Positions 20,523 to 30,678 of a DNA stretch of 64,000 nt are shown piece after piece (within the stretch, counting starts at the first letter, position 1; the number at the start of each line of letters is the position of its first letter). The position numbers and the translations under genes are program-made. Source of the DNA: Nitrospira sp. (GTDB lineage: Bacteria; Nitrospirota; Nitrospiria; Nitrospirales; Nitrospiraceae); NCBI GenBank assembly GCA_020853775.1, contig JADYYH010000073.1, positions 47,568 through 111,567 on the forward strand, given 5' to 3'. A model generated the notes under the pieces. That model did not search any database. It was not told the origin of the DNA and worked only from the letters and a program-made list of their open reading frames with translations.

Positions 20523-21380
20523 CTAGCCGCGGGAAGCCACCGAGGATCGAGCCAGGAAGACCTTCATGAATCGCTGCAGACCGTCCTGCCAGGATGGCAT
20601 GCGGAAGCCAAGATGACGAAGCCGCTCCGCCGAGAGGACCGAATAGGTCGGGCGCTTGGCGGGACGAGGCATGTCGGCCGTCGTGATGGGCTCGACTGGA
20701 ACGTGGTGCCCTGCTCGCCTGATGATTTCCGTCGCGAATTCATGCCACGTGCAGTCGCCTTCGTTGGTCACATGAAGAATTCCTCGTGCGGAATGCGCCG
20801 CCAGCTCGCCGATCATGCGAGCGAGATCCTCCGCAAACGTCGGGCAGCCCCGCTGATCAGCGACGACCTTCAAGCAAGGACGCTCCGCAGCCAATTGCAG
20901 CATCGTTTTGACGAAATTCTTCCCCTGCAGCCCATAGAGCCATGCGGTCCGCACCACCAGCGTATTCTCGCAGCAGGCCAGAGCCCGCTCCTCACCGGCG
21001 CATTTAGAGGCACCGTACGCGCTGACAGGATTGGTCTGATCCGTTTCGACGTAGGGACGCGTGCCGCGGCCATCAAAGACATAGTCGGTGGAAATATAGA
21101 TGAGCCTGGCTCCTACCTGAGCGGCAGCGCGCGCGACACGTTCGGTCCCGTCGGCATTGATCGCCATTGCCAACCCCGGATTGCGTTCCGCTCCATCCAC
21201 ATCCGTATGGGCCCCGGCGTGAATCACCACGTCGGGCGCGGCATCGACGATCAGCCCCCCGCAGCCCTCCTGCGTCAGGTCAAATGTGGGAAGATCCAGT
21301 AACGTCAGCTGATGCCCCTGCAGAACCTGCTGGAGATCCCGGCCTAGTTGCCCCTGCGCCCCTGTCACTACGATCCGCAC
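20523..21380 (-). CDS. rfbD: dTDP-4-dehydrorhamnose reductase
   Basis: RIVVTGAQGQLGRDLQQVL...YISTDYVFDGRGTRPYVETDQTNPVSAYGASKCAGE; GTG start at 21380. Confidence 0.93.
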   Translation of the reverse strand: MRIVVTGAQGQLGRDLQQVLQGHQLTLLDLPTFDLTQEGCGGLIVDAAPDVVIHAGAHTDVDGAERNPGLAMAINADGTERVARAAAQVGARLIYISTDYVFDGRGTRPYVETDQTNPVSAYGASKCAGEERALACCENTLVVRTAWLYGLQGKNFVKTMLQLAAERPCLKVVADQRGCPTFAEDLARMIGELAAHSARGILHVTNEGDCTWHEFATEIIRRAGHHVPVEPITTADMPRPAKRPTYSVLSAERLRHLGFRMPSWQDGLQRFMKVFLARSSVASRG

Positions 21381-22396
21381 GCCGTCCCCTTCGCCAAGCG
21401 TTGGCCGTATTGCTGCCGGTAATAGTCCTTGAACTCGCCGGACTTGATCTTCCGCCACCAGTCCTCATGTGTCCGATACCACTCAACCGTCTGCTTCAGC
21501 CCTTCCTCGAACGGCACCTGCGGCGACCAGCCCAGCGCGCGCAGCCGGCTGCAATCGATGGAATAGCGGCGATCGTGTCCCGGGCGGTCTTGCACGAAGC
21601 GGATCAGCGAACGGGACTTTTCCAGCCTCGCCACGATCTGTTCGGCGACCGTAATATTTTCGCGTTCGTTGCCGCCACCGACATTATAGACAGTCCCCGG
21701 TTCGCCCTGTTCGAACACATGTTGAATCCCGGCAGCATGATCGTAGACCGACAGCCAATCCCGGCATTGCTTCCCGTCGCCGTAGAGCGGAAGCGGCTCC
21801 CCGTCGATGGCATTCGTGGCGAACAGGGGAATGAATTTCTCGGGATATTGATTGGGTCCATACGTATTGCTGCCACGGGTGACCACCACAGGAAACCGGT
21901 AGGTCGTCCAATAACTCAGGACGAGCAGATCCCCGCCCGCCTTGCTCGCCGAATAGGGGCTGCGCGGTTCCAGCCGGTCGCCTTCCGTGGAACTGCCCTG
22001 CTCCACACTGCCGTACACCTCATCGGTGCTGACCTGGAGAAACCGCTGTACCCCTGCCTGTCGCGCTTCTTCCAGCAGAATACCCGTGCCGACCACATCG
22101 GTGCGGGCGAAGGCGCCGGGATCGAGAATCGAGCGATCGACATGGGTCTCGGCCGCGCAATTGATGATGCCCTCAATCCGGTGTTCCTGGAGCGTGGCAT
22201 GGATAGCCTTCTGATCGCCGATATCCGCATGGACGAAACGATACTGAGGATGGCCGGCGAGATCCGCCAGATTTTCCAGGTTGCCTGAATACTTCAGCGC
22301 GTCGAGATTCACGACCGAATGGCGGCCGCTCTGAAGTAATCGACGCACCAGATGCGATCCAATGAACCCGGCGCCGCCCGTGACGAGAATACGCAT
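21368..22396 (-). CDS. rfbB: dTDP-glucose 4,6-dehydratase
   Basis: MRILVTGGAGFIGSHLVRRLL...AAETHVDRSILDP...STDEVYGS...YSASKAGGDLLV. Confidence 0.95.
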   Translation of the reverse strand: MRILVTGGAGFIGSHLVRRLLQSGRHSVVNLDALKYSGNLENLADLAGHPQYRFVHADIGDQKAIHATLQEHRIEGIINCAAETHVDRSILDPGAFARTDVVGTGILLEEARQAGVQRFLQVSTDEVYGSVEQGSSTEGDRLEPRSPYSASKAGGDLLVLSYWTTYRFPVVVTRGSNTYGPNQYPEKFIPLFATNAIDGEPLPLYGDGKQCRDWLSVYDHAAGIQHVFEQGEPGTVYNVGGGNERENITVAEQIVARLEKSRSLIRFVQDRPGHDRRYSIDCSRLRALGWSPQVPFEEGLKQTVEWYRTHEDWWRKIKSGEFKDYYRQQYGQRLAKGTACGS

Positions 22397-23131
22397 TTAG
22401 AACTCCATCCTGTTCGCGCCGGTCTGGGCGACAAGCTGGTTGGCGGCAAGCAACGATTCGATCGTGCCGGCATCCGTCCACCACCCGTCGAGCACATCCC
22501 ACGTCAACTCCCCGGAAGCGATGTAGGCATTGTTCACATCGGTGATTTCCAGTTCACCACGCCCCGACGGCTTCAGCATGCGTGTGATCTCAAACACCCG
22601 GGCATCGTAAAAATAAATACCGGTCACCGCATAGGATGACTTGGGCTGCGTCGGCTTTTCCTCAATACTTACCACGCGGTTCCCGTCCAGATGCGGCACA
22701 CCGAACCGCTGTGGATCTTTCACTTCCTTGAGCAAGATCTTCGCGCCTGTTTTCTGCGCGCGAAACGCCTCGGCGGCCTTCGCGATGTTGCCCTGAATCA
22801 GATTGTCTCCCAACACCACGCACAGGGGACCATCGTCGGCAAAATGCTCGGCCAGCCGTAATGCATCGGCGATCCCTCCCTCGCCCTGCTGATAGGTATA
22901 ACTCAAATGTTTGAGGCCGAAGTCCCGACCGTTCCCCAGGAGTTTCAGGAAATCACCGGCGCTGTTTCCGCCGGTCACCAACATGATTTCCGTGATACCC
23001 GCGTTCACCAGTGTTTGGATGGGATAGTAGATCATCGGCTTGTTGTAGACGGGGAGCAGATGTTTGTTGGTCACTTTGGTCAGCGGGAGCAGGCGGGATC
23101 CGAGCCCTCCGGCGAGTACGACACCCTTCAT
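22397..23131 (-). CDS. rfbA: glucose-1-phosphate thymidylyltransferase (short form, 244 aa)
   Basis: MKGVVLAGGLGSRLLPLTKVTNKHLLPVYNKPMIYYPIQTLVNAGI. Confidence 0.92.
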   Translation of the reverse strand: MKGVVLAGGLGSRLLPLTKVTNKHLLPVYNKPMIYYPIQTLVNAGITEIMLVTGGNSAGDFLKLLGNGRDFGLKHLSYTYQQGEGGIADALRLAEHFADDGPLCVVLGDNLIQGNIAKAAEAFRAQKTGAKILLKEVKDPQRFGVPHLDGNRVVSIEEKPTQPKSSYAVTGIYFYDARVFEITRMLKPSGRGELEITDVNNAYIASGELTWDVLDGWWTDAGTIESLLAANQLVAQTGANRMEF

Positions 23132-23279
23132 GCTTCACTCCCTCCGCAACAAGAGCTTTCCATCACACTGCGGCAGGACGCGCTGCCCGGCAACCAACCC
23201 GCCAACCATTCTTGGTGTGGATCATACCGTCTGGCCCGTGGTTCAGACTAGGAAAATCGCTCATACCGTCGAAGAAATC

Positions 23280-24491
23280 CTAGGCGATCTTGATGAGATC
23301 GACGACATGCTCGGCAAACGGCAGCGACGAAGTAAAGGCGGGCGAGACGGCATTCAACACGTGCGTCGAGCGTGCCCCCGGCTCAATCACGAAATCACTG
23401 ACTAGTTCCGCCGTTCTCGTATCGACCAACTGCGCCCGAATGCCGGGCGCCTGCCCCGGCAACAAATCGGCTGTTTCAAATCCCCGCCCGAGCTGTTCCG
23501 CTTCACGAAAAAACCCCGCGCGCGTCAGCTTGCGCATCTCGGTCCAGGCAATGGATCGGAAATGGTCCCGGTTGCGGCCGAAGAGTCGCATCAAATAGGC
23601 CAGCATCGTGACGGTGCCGCCGAGCGTGGCCCCGGTCAGGCCTTGATACTGCTCACGGCCCAGCAGCGGGAGGGCCGAAGGGCCGATCGTGACATCACCT
23701 TCCGGACGCCGCGTAAAGTGCACACCTAGAAACGGGTTCCGCAGGTCCGGCACCGGATAAATGTTGCCGCGAACCTGCAATGCCGATCCGGGACGCAGCT
23801 GATAGAACTGTCCGCGAAACGGTAAGATGTGGAAGTGCAGACCGACTTCATAGGCATGCGCGATTCGATCGGCAAACAGTCCGCCGCAGTTCACGAAATG
23901 CCCGTAGGTGACGCGGCCTCGGTCGGTGCGCGCCCCCGCCTCGCCGTCCCGCCCTTGCCACGCGCAGCCGAGGCGCAACAGGACGCCTTCCCGCTCGGCA
24001 TCCGCCGCCATGGCCGCCATGACCCGCTGAGGGTTGACCACCGCGGTATCCTGGACATACAGCGCCTGTTGCACCGTCTTCGCGCAAGGTTCGACCTCTT
24101 TCAGCGCCTGCTCATCGAGCACGCTCGCGCGGACTCCATTGGCTTGGGATCGCGCGTACAATTCATGCAGCGCCGGCAATTCGGCCTCCGTCCGCGCCAC
24201 AATCACCTTGCCATGCTCATTGAGCGGAATGGCGTGCTGCCGGCAATAGGCCCGCAACCGCCTGTTCCCCTCGACGCACAGCCGGGCCTTGAGGGTTCCC
24301 GCCTTGTAATAGACGCCCGCGTGCAACACGCCGCTGTTGCGCCCGCTCGCATGCCAGCCGGCCGTGGGTTCCTTCTCCAGTACGATCACCTTGCCGCCAT
24401 ACCGGCGCCTGAGCTCCCTCGCAATGGCCACCCCGATCACGCCGGCCCCGGCGATCAAAAAATCGCACGTCTCTTCCGCCATCTCGGTCAT
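23280..24491 (-). CDS. lhgO: L-2-hydroxyglutarate oxidase (FAD-dependent)
   Basis: CDFLIAGAGVIGVAIARELRRRYGGKVIVLEKEPTAGWHASGRNSGVLHAGVYYKAGTLKARLCVEG is diagnostic. The ORF opens at 24605, but the start is likely MTEMAEE (24491) or MAEE (24482). Confidence 0.88.
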   Translation of the reverse strand: MTEMAEETCDFLIAGAGVIGVAIARELRRRYGGKVIVLEKEPTAGWHASGRNSGVLHAGVYYKAGTLKARLCVEGNRRLRAYCRQHAIPLNEHGKVIVARTEAELPALHELYARSQANGVRASVLDEQALKEVEPCAKTVQQALYVQDTAVVNPQRVMAAMAADAEREGVLLRLGCAWQGRDGEAGARTDRGRVTYGHFVNCGGLFADRIAHAYEVGLHFHILPFRGQFYQLRPGSALQVRGNIYPVPDLRNPFLGVHFTRRPEGDVTIGPSALPLLGREQYQGLTGATLGGTVTMLAYLMRLFGRNRDHFRSIAWTEMRKLTRAGFFREAEQLGRGFETADLLPGQAPGIRAQLVDTRTAELVSDFVIEPGARSTHVLNAVSPAFTSSLPFAEHVVDLIKIA

Positions 24492-24601
24492 CCTCCCCGG
24501 CATCGGTCGACAGCCGATCTGAGCCCCATGACACCACGGCCATTGCCACCGGCCAGCCACCATCCCCGTTGCTGCAGATCCGGCTGGCGCCTCGAGGTGA
24601 C

Positions 24602-25681
24602 TCAACCAGCCAGACGTCGATAGACCGCCATCGTCTCGACGGCGGTGCGGTCCCAGGAAAATTCGCGTGCCCGAGCCAATCCCCGGGACCTCAACTCGTC
24701 TCGCAACTCGGGTGACGCCAGAACACGGGAGAGTTCATCGGCCAATCGACCGCGTTCATGGGGATCGAACAGCACCGCCGCATCACCGGCCACTTCTGGC
24801 AGCGACGAGGCGTTCGAACAGATCACCGGGCATCCGCATCCCATGGCCTCCAATACCGGCAGCCCGAATCCCTCGTAGAGCGACGGAAACACAAACAGGG
24901 CGGCCTGCTGATAATAGTCGACGAGTTCCCGATCCGACACCACACCGACCAGCGTCGTCTGCGCGCTGAGGCCATGGCGCTCGACGGCCGCGCGAATATC
25001 CTGGCGTTTGCAGACATCACCCGCCAGGAGGAGGTCGAAACGGCGGCGCAGCGTCTCAGGAAGTGCCGCGAACTCGTCGATGAGGAGGCCCACGTTCTTG
25101 GTCGGATCGGCACCGGCTACACAGAACACATAGGGCTTGCGCTCCCTCGGCTGTTCGGCGGGCCGAAACCGCCCGGCATCGAGACCCAGCGAGGTCACCG
25201 TCACTTGCTCGGGGCGAAGCGGCACGTGCGCAAGAAGATCGCGACGAGAATGCTCCGAGACCGTGATCACCTGATCGATCGTCTGCCAACGGTCCCCCAC
25301 CAGCCAATCTTCGATGCGACTGTTGAGATTTGCGCGAGGGCGAAGCTCAGGAAACAAGAGCGGTTTGACATCGTGAATGGTCGTGACAAATTTCCCGCGC
25401 TTCCAGGCCGCGCAGGAATCGTACGGAAAGTGGAGGACATCATACGGCCCGACCAGCAGCGGCGCCACCTGTTCCCAGAAACGGCGGCGGAACAGCGGGA
25501 AGCGGATGACGCGATACCGCATGTTCGGGCGCGCGGTGAACGGATGCTCGGCGTGAGGAATCAGAATCTCGTACTGATTCGTCTGATCGACACGGCCTAA
25601 CGCCTCGATCAATTCCCGAGCATAACGCCCGATCCCCACGTTGAGATTCTTGAGATGCCAGGCGGCAATGACGATCTTCAC
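24602..25681 (-). CDS. glycosyltransferase family 4 protein
   Basis: GIGRYARELIEAL...FVFPSLYEGFGLPVLEAMGCGCPVICSNASSLPEVAGDAAVLFDP. GTG start at 25681. Confidence 0.9.
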   Translation of the reverse strand: MKIVIAAWHLKNLNVGIGRYARELIEALGRVDQTNQYEILIPHAEHPFTARPNMRYRVIRFPLFRRRFWEQVAPLLVGPYDVLHFPYDSCAAWKRGKFVTTIHDVKPLLFPELRPRANLNSRIEDWLVGDRWQTIDQVITVSEHSRRDLLAHVPLRPEQVTVTSLGLDAGRFRPAEQPRERKPYVFCVAGADPTKNVGLLIDEFAALPETLRRRFDLLLAGDVCKRQDIRAAVERHGLSAQTTLVGVVSDRELVDYYQQAALFVFPSLYEGFGLPVLEAMGCGCPVICSNASSLPEVAGDAAVLFDPHERGRLADELSRVLASPELRDELRSRGLARAREFSWDRTAVETMAVYRRLAG

Positions 25682-25860
25682 AAGGCTGCGTTGGATCGAT
25701 CCATGGTAGAGGAGATTCCGCGTGATGCGAAGGGATGGAACCATAGCCCACCAGGCAAGTCAAGGTAGGCCGAGTGCGTCACGCCGGTTGTCTGAAAGGC
25801 ACTGCGGTTGACTGGTTGTATCGCCTATGTTACCGATTGAGCGCAGAAGGAAACCTATCT

Positions 25861-26736
25861 GTGGCACACGTCAGCGTCGTCATCCCCGCTTACAACGGCA
25901 CATCCAGATACCTGGAACAGGCCATCCGCTCCGTCTTGGCGCAGAGTTATCCCGATTACGAGATCATCGTCGTAGACGATGCGTCGACCGATCGTACCGA
26001 TACACTGGTGCAGGCCATTCCGCTGGTTCGATACGTGCGTCATTCCCGAAATGCCGGACAAGCCGCCGCACGGAATACCGGCGCGCGCCTGGCGCAGAGC
26101 CCATATCTGGCGTTTCTCGATCAGGATGATCTTTGGGAACCGACGTTTTTGGAGAAGACGCTGAAAATCCTCGAACCGGCCACAGGGGCGGCGCTCGTCC
26201 ACTGTGACGGATATCAGGTCAATGAACGAAACGAGATCCTCGAGTATGACACCGCCATGAAACATCAGCGGAGCATTACGCAACTGCTCCGTGGTGGACA
26301 CGATGCCGCTACCTCCGGCTCATTGTTCCGGAAAACCTGGTTCGATTCGGTGGGAGGCTACGATGCAGCCCTTGCGATTTGGGAAGATATCGACCTGATC
26401 ATCCGGCTCTACGGCCCGGGCCGCTTCATTCATCTTCCGGAACCGCTGTATCGGCACCGGCTCTATGGACACAACGCGTCGCGAGAGATCCCCTCCCTCC
26501 GCGCACTGGACGGCCGCCGGCGATTTCTCGATAAACATGCCGCCGCCTGCCGGCCCGGCACACCGGAAGGCGAAGCCCTGTCAAACGACTGGGCCATTTA
26601 TTACGCAGATCTCGGCAAGCATCACCTGCGGGCACATGCCCGGCAAGAGGCGCGGCAGGCATTTCGATCCGCCCTGCATCATCAGCCGCTCAACTTCAAA
26701 ACCTGGTCCCGGCTCCTCAGATCGTATTTTGTCTAG
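25861..26736 (+). CDS. glycosyltransferase family 2 protein
   Basis: HVSVVIPAYNGTSRYLEQAIRSVLAQSYPDYEIIVVDDASTDRT...FLDQDDLWEP. GTG start at 25861 preferred; the ORF opens at 25774. Confidence 0.88.
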   Translation: MAHVSVVIPAYNGTSRYLEQAIRSVLAQSYPDYEIIVVDDASTDRTDTLVQAIPLVRYVRHSRNAGQAAARNTGARLAQSPYLAFLDQDDLWEPTFLEKTLKILEPATGAALVHCDGYQVNERNEILEYDTAMKHQRSITQLLRGGHDAATSGSLFRKTWFDSVGGYDAALAIWEDIDLIIRLYGPGRFIHLPEPLYRHRLYGHNASREIPSLRALDGRRRFLDKHAAACRPGTPEGEALSNDWAIYYADLGKHHLRAHARQEARQAFRSALHHQPLNFKTWSRLLRSYFV

Positions 26737-26785
26737 CTGTCACCATGTCCATGCACAACGCTTGGAGACAAGGGCAGGATGGCGG

Positions 26786-27682
26786 TCAGGAAGTCCACGT
26801 GCGTAACCAGCGCGTGTAACAACGTATCCGCCCGGGCGCTTTGCCGATCGCCTTCCGATATTGGTTCCGCGCCTCCGCCGCACGTCCTGCCCGTTCTGCG
26901 GCCGCGCCTTTCAACAGGTAATAGTTGGCCCATTCCCTGTCCAACGCCGCACGTTGCGCGGGTGTCAGCGGCGCAAACCCTTCGAGACGCACCAGAAAAC
27001 GATCCCGGCTGGCCAGCACCCGCTCCCGATGAGTCTGTTCATCGAACGCCATGTCCCGATACCCATGCCCCCGTTGCAGTTTTGTGACGAACACGTGATC
27101 GATACATTCGAAGCCGGTCACCCGGAATAGTCTGATCGTCAGGTCGGAATCTTCCGATCCGTACAGTTCCGGATCCAGCCTCCCGACCTGATCGAGCACA
27201 CGTTTCCGGATCAACAGGGTCGAGGGCAAGGCCACATGACCCCCGGCAAACGCCTGCACCATCGGCTCACGGCTCGAACGGGCCGTAACGCGCTCTTCCA
27301 ACGTCCCGTCTTCGAAGCGTACGTCAAAATCCGTGTGCACCAATCCCACCTCCGGCCTTGCACGCATGACGGCGAGTTGTGCGGCCAGTTTTCCCGGCAA
27401 CCAGACATCGTCGCAGTCCAGCAGTGCGATGTAGTGCCCGCGCGCCGCTTCAATCCCAAAATTCCGAGAACGGGCCGGGCCGCCGTGACTTCGCTGAAAC
27501 CACCGGATGCCATCGCGCTGCTCCAGGCGCTTCAGGACCTCTTGCGTCCCGTCCGTCGATCCGTCATCGACCACGAGAATCTCCACGTCGCCATGCTCCT
27601 GCGCCCGCACGCTGGCCACGGCCTTTGCGACAAACGGCGCCCCGTTGAAAACCGGAATGACAACACTAACCGACTCATTCAT
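26786..27682 (-). CDS. glycosyltransferase family 2 protein
   Basis: SVSVVIPVFNGAPFVAKAVASVRAQEHGDVEILVVDDGSTDGT...LLDCDDVWLPGKL. Confidence 0.88.
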   Translation of the reverse strand: MNESVSVVIPVFNGAPFVAKAVASVRAQEHGDVEILVVDDGSTDGTQEVLKRLEQRDGIRWFQRSHGGPARSRNFGIEAARGHYIALLDCDDVWLPGKLAAQLAVMRARPEVGLVHTDFDVRFEDGTLEERVTARSSREPMVQAFAGGHVALPSTLLIRKRVLDQVGRLDPELYGSEDSDLTIRLFRVTGFECIDHVFVTKLQRGHGYRDMAFDEQTHRERVLASRDRFLVRLEGFAPLTPAQRAALDREWANYYLLKGAAAERAGRAAEARNQYRKAIGKAPGRIRCYTRWLRTWTS

Positions 27683-28743
27683 GTCACAACTCTCGCACCC
27701 TTCAGATCCAGAATCCGGCCCGCCGCTTCGAAGACTTCATCGACCGTGATCTGGCGCATGCAACTGTCGTCTCCGCGCAAGCAACTGGGATGGTAACAGG
27801 CTCGGCAGTCCAGACCTTTATAGATCACCTGCGTCAATCCGCCACGCGGCCCCCACCGCTCCGGATAGGTGGGACCAAACAACGCCACCACCGGCGTACC
27901 TACCGTCGCGGCAATATGCATGGCGCCTCCGTCGTTGCCCACGAACAAGGCACACCGTTTGACCAGTGAGGCATACTGCAGCAAAGAAAACTTTCCCGCC
28001 ACCACAATGGGAGCGCAATGGGTTTTACGGGCGACCTGTTCGGCGACCTCACGCTCCCGTTGATCACCACCCAGCATAATCCTGCAATGAAACCGTTCGG
28101 CGAGGCGATCACTCAGTTGAGCAAACCGTTCAGGCGGCCAGACTTTCAACGAATACCGTGCGCCCGGTTGCACCAGCACCAGCGGCGGGCAATGGTCTCC
28201 GGTCAGCCCCTGTTCCTTCAACCATCGGTCCACCATCTGCTCCTCCGACCCGGAAACCGAGACCGACGGCATCCCCGGTTTGGGATCGAGGCCCAGCGCC
28301 CTCAGGGCGCACAGGTCGTACTCCACGCGGTGCTGATCGACGGGGCGCGGTTTCGCCACCTTGCTGTACAACAAACCACGCCAGCGATGCTCCGCGTTAA
28401 AACCGATCCGGAGGGGCGCGCCGGTCGCGAGACTGATGACGGCAGAACGGTCCCCATCGGTCAGGTCGATCACGCAATCGAATCCCCGCTCACGAAGGCG
28501 ATAGACGAACTTGCACTGGTCAGCCCATGCCCCTTTTTCAAGGCACAGCACTTCGTTCACATCCGCATTATGCGCCAGCACCCCTTCCGTCCCGCGATTG
28601 ACCAACATCGTCAGCTGCGCGGCGGGAAAGGCCTCTCTCAACGTGCGCAACACCGGCGTCGACAACAGCACATCCCCGATATGCCGCAACTTGATGATCA
28701 GGATGTTCTTCGGACGCAGCAGGCCGATCGGCGTCATGTGCAA
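27679..28743 (-). CDS. glycosyltransferase family 9 (LPS heptosyltransferase-like)
   Basis: ILIIKLRHIGDVLLSTPVLRTLREAFPAAQLTMLV...FVGNDGGAMHIAATVGTPVVALFGPT. Confidence 0.9.
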   Translation of the reverse strand: MHMTPIGLLRPKNILIIKLRHIGDVLLSTPVLRTLREAFPAAQLTMLVNRGTEGVLAHNADVNEVLCLEKGAWADQCKFVYRLRERGFDCVIDLTDGDRSAVISLATGAPLRIGFNAEHRWRGLLYSKVAKPRPVDQHRVEYDLCALRALGLDPKPGMPSVSVSGSEEQMVDRWLKEQGLTGDHCPPLVLVQPGARYSLKVWPPERFAQLSDRLAERFHCRIMLGGDQREREVAEQVARKTHCAPIVVAGKFSLLQYASLVKRCALFVGNDGGAMHIAATVGTPVVALFGPTYPERWGPRGGLTQVIYKGLDCRACYHPSCLRGDDSCMRQITVDEVFEAAGRILDLKGARVVT

Positions 28744-29837
28744 AGCTCGCGATAGAGGGCACTGGTAGAGGCTGCTGCGCGCTGCCAGGTGAAGAGCCGT
28801 GCCCGTTCGAATCCACGTTGTCGCAGGTTCTCCCGAAGGTTCGCATCGGACAGGACGGTCACCATGGCACGGCCTAATGCCTCGACATCGTCGGGATTCA
28901 CCAGCAATGCCGCGTCACCAGCCACCTCCGGTAACGACGAGGTCGAAGACGTCACGGTTGGTGCACCACAGGCCATGGCCTCCAACACGGGCATGCCGAA
29001 TCCCTCATAGCGGGACGGGAACACGAAGAGATCCGCGCAAGAGTACAATCGGCACAGGTCTTCACGATCGAGACGTCCCGTACATCGAATCTCCTGCTCC
29101 AAGCCGAGGGACTGAGCCGTCGCGGCATAACTTCCCTGAGGATGCACCGCGTCTCCGACCAGCACGATGGCTCGCCCTCCCAGTTGCGTTCGGCACGCGG
29201 CCACAGCCTGCAAAAATCCATCGTGGTTTTTCCTCGGGTCCGCTCCGCCGACAAAGAGAATAAAGCCGTCCGGCGGAAGGGACCACCGTGTCCGCACCTC
29301 CGCTCTGATCTGCTCGTTGCACAGGGGCGTGAAATCCCCCGACACACCGTTATGAATCACCCTCACATGGTCTCGTGGAATGCCATAGAGCGATTCGATC
29401 TCCTGGGCCGAAAACTCCGATACGGTCACAACCTTTCTCGCCCGGTTGGCTGTCGCAATAGCGCGCCTGGATGACCCCGCCTGCCCCAACAGTTTGCGTG
29501 AATATTCCGGATGCCGGGCCAGCCACAGGTCATGGATGGTGACAATTCCCCCGTACCGGCCCGTCGTGTGCATCTTAAAGTTCGGGCCGTGATACAGGTC
29601 AAGCCGATCCCATCGGCCGCGCCAGGACATCAACCACCGTTGCGTCTCAATCCATCGCATGCATCGAGTCGGCGGCCACCCGCTGAGCTCGCCTGCTTGC
29701 AAACATCCTGGCCGGAGGTAGCCGACATAGTCCGTCTTCTCGTCCAGTTCCAGTAACGCTTTCAGCAGATGATACGTATGCCAGCCAACGCCGCCTTTAT
29801 CGCCCACCAATGAGGCCGCGTCGATCCCGATACGCAT
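28734..29837 (-). CDS. glycosyltransferase family 4 protein
   Basis: GGVGWHTYHLLKAL...FVFPSRYEGFGMPVLEAMACGAPTVTSSTSSLPEVAGDAALLV. Confidence 0.9.
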   Translation of the reverse strand: MRIGIDAASLVGDKGGVGWHTYHLLKALLELDEKTDYVGYLRPGCLQAGELSGWPPTRCMRWIETQRWLMSWRGRWDRLDLYHGPNFKMHTTGRYGGIVTIHDLWLARHPEYSRKLLGQAGSSRRAIATANRARKVVTVSEFSAQEIESLYGIPRDHVRVIHNGVSGDFTPLCNEQIRAEVRTRWSLPPDGFILFVGGADPRKNHDGFLQAVAACRTQLGGRAIVLVGDAVHPQGSYAATAQSLGLEQEIRCTGRLDREDLCRLYSCADLFVFPSRYEGFGMPVLEAMACGAPTVTSSTSSLPEVAGDAALLVNPDDVEALGRAMVTVLSDANLRENLRQRGFERARLFTWQRAAASTSALYRELCT

Positions 29838-29886
29838 CAGGCGAACGAGACCTCAGTCATAGTTCGGCGATGGAATGCTGAGACGA

Positions 29887-30648
29887 TCATGCACCACGCC
29901 TGACGTTCAACCGTTCCCAGGCTTTGGCATATTTCACGAAGGTATGGAGGCCGGCGAACATGGCGACCACCAGCCCGTGCACACCATCGCGATAGCCGCC
30001 GCGCGTGAACAGCGTTTTCAGAATGGTGCCGAGGTGATGCGTGCCGATGGTCCAGCCACTGATCTGGCGGACTCGCTTCAGTTTTTCATCGGCACCCAGC
30101 GTGGTATACCGCATCATCTTGCGGATGTGATGGTTCACAGTGGGCATGCTGTAATGAATGAACGGCTCTCGAAGACGCTCCCGCCGGCCGCTCAGCGCGA
30201 GGTTTTCATGCAGACGCACGTCGTCGTAACGGCCGGCCGTCTTGCGAAATAGGCGCAGTTGATAGTCCGGGTACAATCCGCCGCCTTGAATCCATTTTCC
30301 GTAAAAAAAGTTCCGGCGGGGGATTTCGTAGCCTCCTACCTCGGCAGGCGGTCGACTGGCCACCAGCGCATGGATCTCCTGCCGCAAGGCATCCGGCACT
30401 CGCTCGTCGGCATCCACCACCAGGATCCAGTCCGCTCCCGCCTGGTCGATCCCGAAATTTTTTTGCGGCCCGTAGCCTGGCCATGACCGGACAAACACTC
30501 GCGAGGTATACCGCTTTGCCAACTCGACGGTTCGATCCCGGCTTTCGGCATCCACCACGATGAGCTCATCCACCCACCGCAAGGATTCAAGACAATCAAC
30601 GATATTCTGTTCCTCGTCCTTGGTAATCACTACCGCCGCAATCGTCAT
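29887..30648 (-). CDS. glycosyltransferase family 2 (WaaE/KdtX-like)
   Basis: AAVVITKDEEQNIVDCLESLRWVDELIVVDAESRDRTVELAKRYTSRVFVRSWPGYGPQKNFGID. Confidence 0.85.
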   Translation of the reverse strand: MTIAAVVITKDEEQNIVDCLESLRWVDELIVVDAESRDRTVELAKRYTSRVFVRSWPGYGPQKNFGIDQAGADWILVVDADERVPDALRQEIHALVASRPPAEVGGYEIPRRNFFYGKWIQGGGLYPDYQLRLFRKTAGRYDDVRLHENLALSGRRERLREPFIHYSMPTVNHHIRKMMRYTTLGADEKLKRVRQISGWTIGTHHLGTILKTLFTRGGYRDGVHGLVVAMFAGLHTFVKYAKAWERLNVRRGA

Positions 30649-30678
30649 GCCGCCCCGTCCTGTTTCACGATACTGTGC

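Noticed and set aside
26737-26785. Bidirectional terminator expected between convergent GT2 genes
   Set aside because: No convincing stem plus T-run in the 49-bp gap.
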